Assembly: GCA_002694465.1 (NCBI GenBank)
Contig: NZMG01000007.1
Coordinates: forward strand, 37,388 to 101,387
Length of the DNA stretch: 64,000 nt
Source of the DNA: Flavobacteriaceae bacterium
GTDB lineage: Bacteria; Bacteroidota; Bacteroidia; Flavobacteriales; Flavobacteriaceae
Direction of reading: 5' to 3'
Notes under the pieces: generated by a model
Databases searched by the model: none
Told to the model about the DNA's origin: nothing
Seen by the model: only the letters and a program-made list of their open reading frames with translations
In this document: positions 62,983 through 64,000 of the stretch, one piece after another
Layout: every line of letters starts with the position of its first letter
How positions within the stretch are numbered: position 1 is the stretch's first letter
Position numbers and translations under genes: made by a program

Positions 62983-64000
62983 ATGAAAAACCTACTACTA
63001 TCTTTAGCTGTTGCAATGATAGCTAATGTATCTTACAGTCAATTGTATGTCACCCCGAACAACAATGGCACCCCTGGAGACACAACAGATGACACACCTT
63101 CGTATGTCTTTGTTAAAAATCAGTTATTATTTGTAGAACAAGATGTCAATCTTGTTGAAAACACTAACACAACTACACAGTTAGCTAGTATTTACTTAAG
63201 AGATGAATCTCAACTTTTACAAGGAATTACTGCTTCTGCAAATAGCGGCACAGGCTATATATCAATATATCAGGAAAGTAACGCAGACTCTTATGATTAT
63301 AATTATTGGTGTTCACCTGTTGGACGTCCTATTAGCACTGGGAATCAAAATTTTGGAATTCTTCGTGTTTATGATTCACTTTCCTACACTAATTCTGTTG
63401 TAACACAAACAAATGGGGCTTATAACTCAACATCCTCCCCTCTTAGTATTGCTACAAGATGGTTGTATAAATGGAATCCAATTACGCAAAGATGGCAGGC
63501 ATTAGGTGGTGCGAATATTAACCCTGCGGGGAGAGGGTTTACTATGAAAGGAACAGATGTTACAGTACACGGCGACCCTTATAACGAACCTCAAAATCAG
63601 CGTTATGATTTTAGAGGAAGGCCTAACAATGGTACAATAGCCGTAGCTGTGCAAACAAATCCAGTAACTTTTACAGATGGGACGGCTTATTATTTTTCTC
63701 TTACAGGCAATCCATATCCTTCTGCTTTAGATTTGAATTTGTTTTTTAATGATGTTGATAATCAAGAGATCGATGCAATTCGGTATTGGGACGAGGATAG
63801 ATCAATAAACTCTCATTTGTATATGGATAATAAAGGTGGTTATGGAACTTGGATTCCAGGACCCACGCCATACGTTGATGGTGGAGTTTATACTGTTCCG
63901 AATTTTATGAATTATGACAATGGTGGAAATCCTACCACTGATACTGGTGTTGATGGTGCCTCATTCGAAAGACTTTATGCTCCTGTTGGACAAGGGTTTA
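62983..64000 (+). CDS. secreted protein with NPYPSA-type module, probably T9SS cargo (3' end outside window)
   Basis: The frame from ATG 62983 stays open to the right edge (339 codons). It begins with a signal peptide (MKNLLLSLAVAMIANVSYSQ). The later segments SIYLRDESQLLQGIT, YDYNYWCSPVG, NPAGRGFTMKG and LTGNPYPSALDLNLFF ... AIRYWDEDRS match in style the module that precedes the sorting tail of the M4 peptidase (NPYPSAIWANDFI ... VYFWEHN). A Por tail is expected beyond the edge but not seen. Confidence 0.75.
   Translation, partial: MKNLLLSLAVAMIANVSYSQLYVTPNNNGTPGDTTDDTPSYVFVKNQLLFVEQDVNLVENTNTTTQLASIYLRDESQLLQGITASANSGTGYISIYQESNADSYDYNYWCSPVGRPISTGNQNFGILRVYDSLSYTNSVVTQTNGAYNSTSSPLSIATRWLYKWNPITQRWQALGGANINPAGRGFTMKGTDVTVHGDPYNEPQNQRYDFRGRPNNGTIAVAVQTNPVTFTDGTAYYFSLTGNPYPSALDLNLFFNDVDNQEIDAIRYWDEDRSINSHLYMDNKGGYGTWIPGPTPYVDGGVYTVPNFMNYDNGGNPTTDTGVDGASFERLYAPVGQGF

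Overview
The window looks like the chromosome of a marine-type member of the Flavobacteriaceae (Bacteroidetes). Several things point there. The DNA is AT-rich. Promoters carry the Bacteroidetes -7 box TAnnTTTG, in three cases with TTG 18-20 bases upstream. Large secreted proteins end in type IX secretion (Por) sorting tails. There is a FecI/FecR/TonB-receptor signalling locus with an STN domain, a SemiSWEET, PorT-like barrels, and a zapA - 6S-like RNA - rny neighbourhood. No phage structural genes, transposases, tRNAs, rRNAs or CRISPR arrays were seen.

Layout. (1) 1-7390 is housekeeping and metabolism: a gluconokinase/6-phosphogluconate dehydrogenase fusion (cut by the left edge) overlapping a lipoprotein lactonase gene, a 50-aa small ORF, a Bcr/CflA-type exporter, an EF-G-like factor without the catalytic His, and an MscS channel. 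(2) 7391-21074 reads as an accessory region: a gene-free block of folded repeats (7.4-8.4 kb), a sigma/anti-sigma/TonB-receptor/lipoprotein locus (8.4-14.9 kb), a second block of the same folded repeats (15.0-15.6 kb), a five-gene, very AT-rich minus-strand operon (15.7-19.1 kb), an orphan conserved gene, and a third, unrelated repeat block (20.5-21.07 kb). (3) 21075-25891 holds small stress genes: SRAP protein, two cold-shock-domain proteins, a membrane-anchored winged-helix regulator, OsmC and SemiSWEET. (4) 25943-32651 holds two T9SS-exported proteins. (5) 32814-48388 is envelope biology: ExbD, OmpA proteins, DdpX-like dipeptidase, a YbdG-like MscS channel, a thioesterase/DUF72 pair, a LolA-like protein and a sortilin-like propeller. 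(6) 48393-64000 is core: SSS symporter, beta-barrels, XerD, AKR, RNase Y, 6S-like RNA, ZapA, M23 peptidase, TonB receptor, cysteine desulfurase, Smr protein, and the start of another secreted protein.

The most interesting system is the operon at 15682-19107, transcribed right to left: MazG-like NTP pyrophosphohydrolase with a C-terminal HDxxH domain; a protein resembling the thymine-hypermodification (5-hmdU kinase helical / aGPT-pyrophosphorylase) family; a ThsB-like TIR protein with the catalytic Glu; an Nmad2-like protein; and a 140-aa membrane protein. Spacings are 30, 4, 5 and 0 bases and a clear terminator closes the unit. I read it as a candidate nucleotide/DNA-modification-linked immune system in which TIR signalling may drive a membrane effector. 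The function is inferred. The second unusual signal is a family of folded repeats in which stem sequences differ but pairing and architecture are kept, present on both sides of the sigma/anti-sigma locus.
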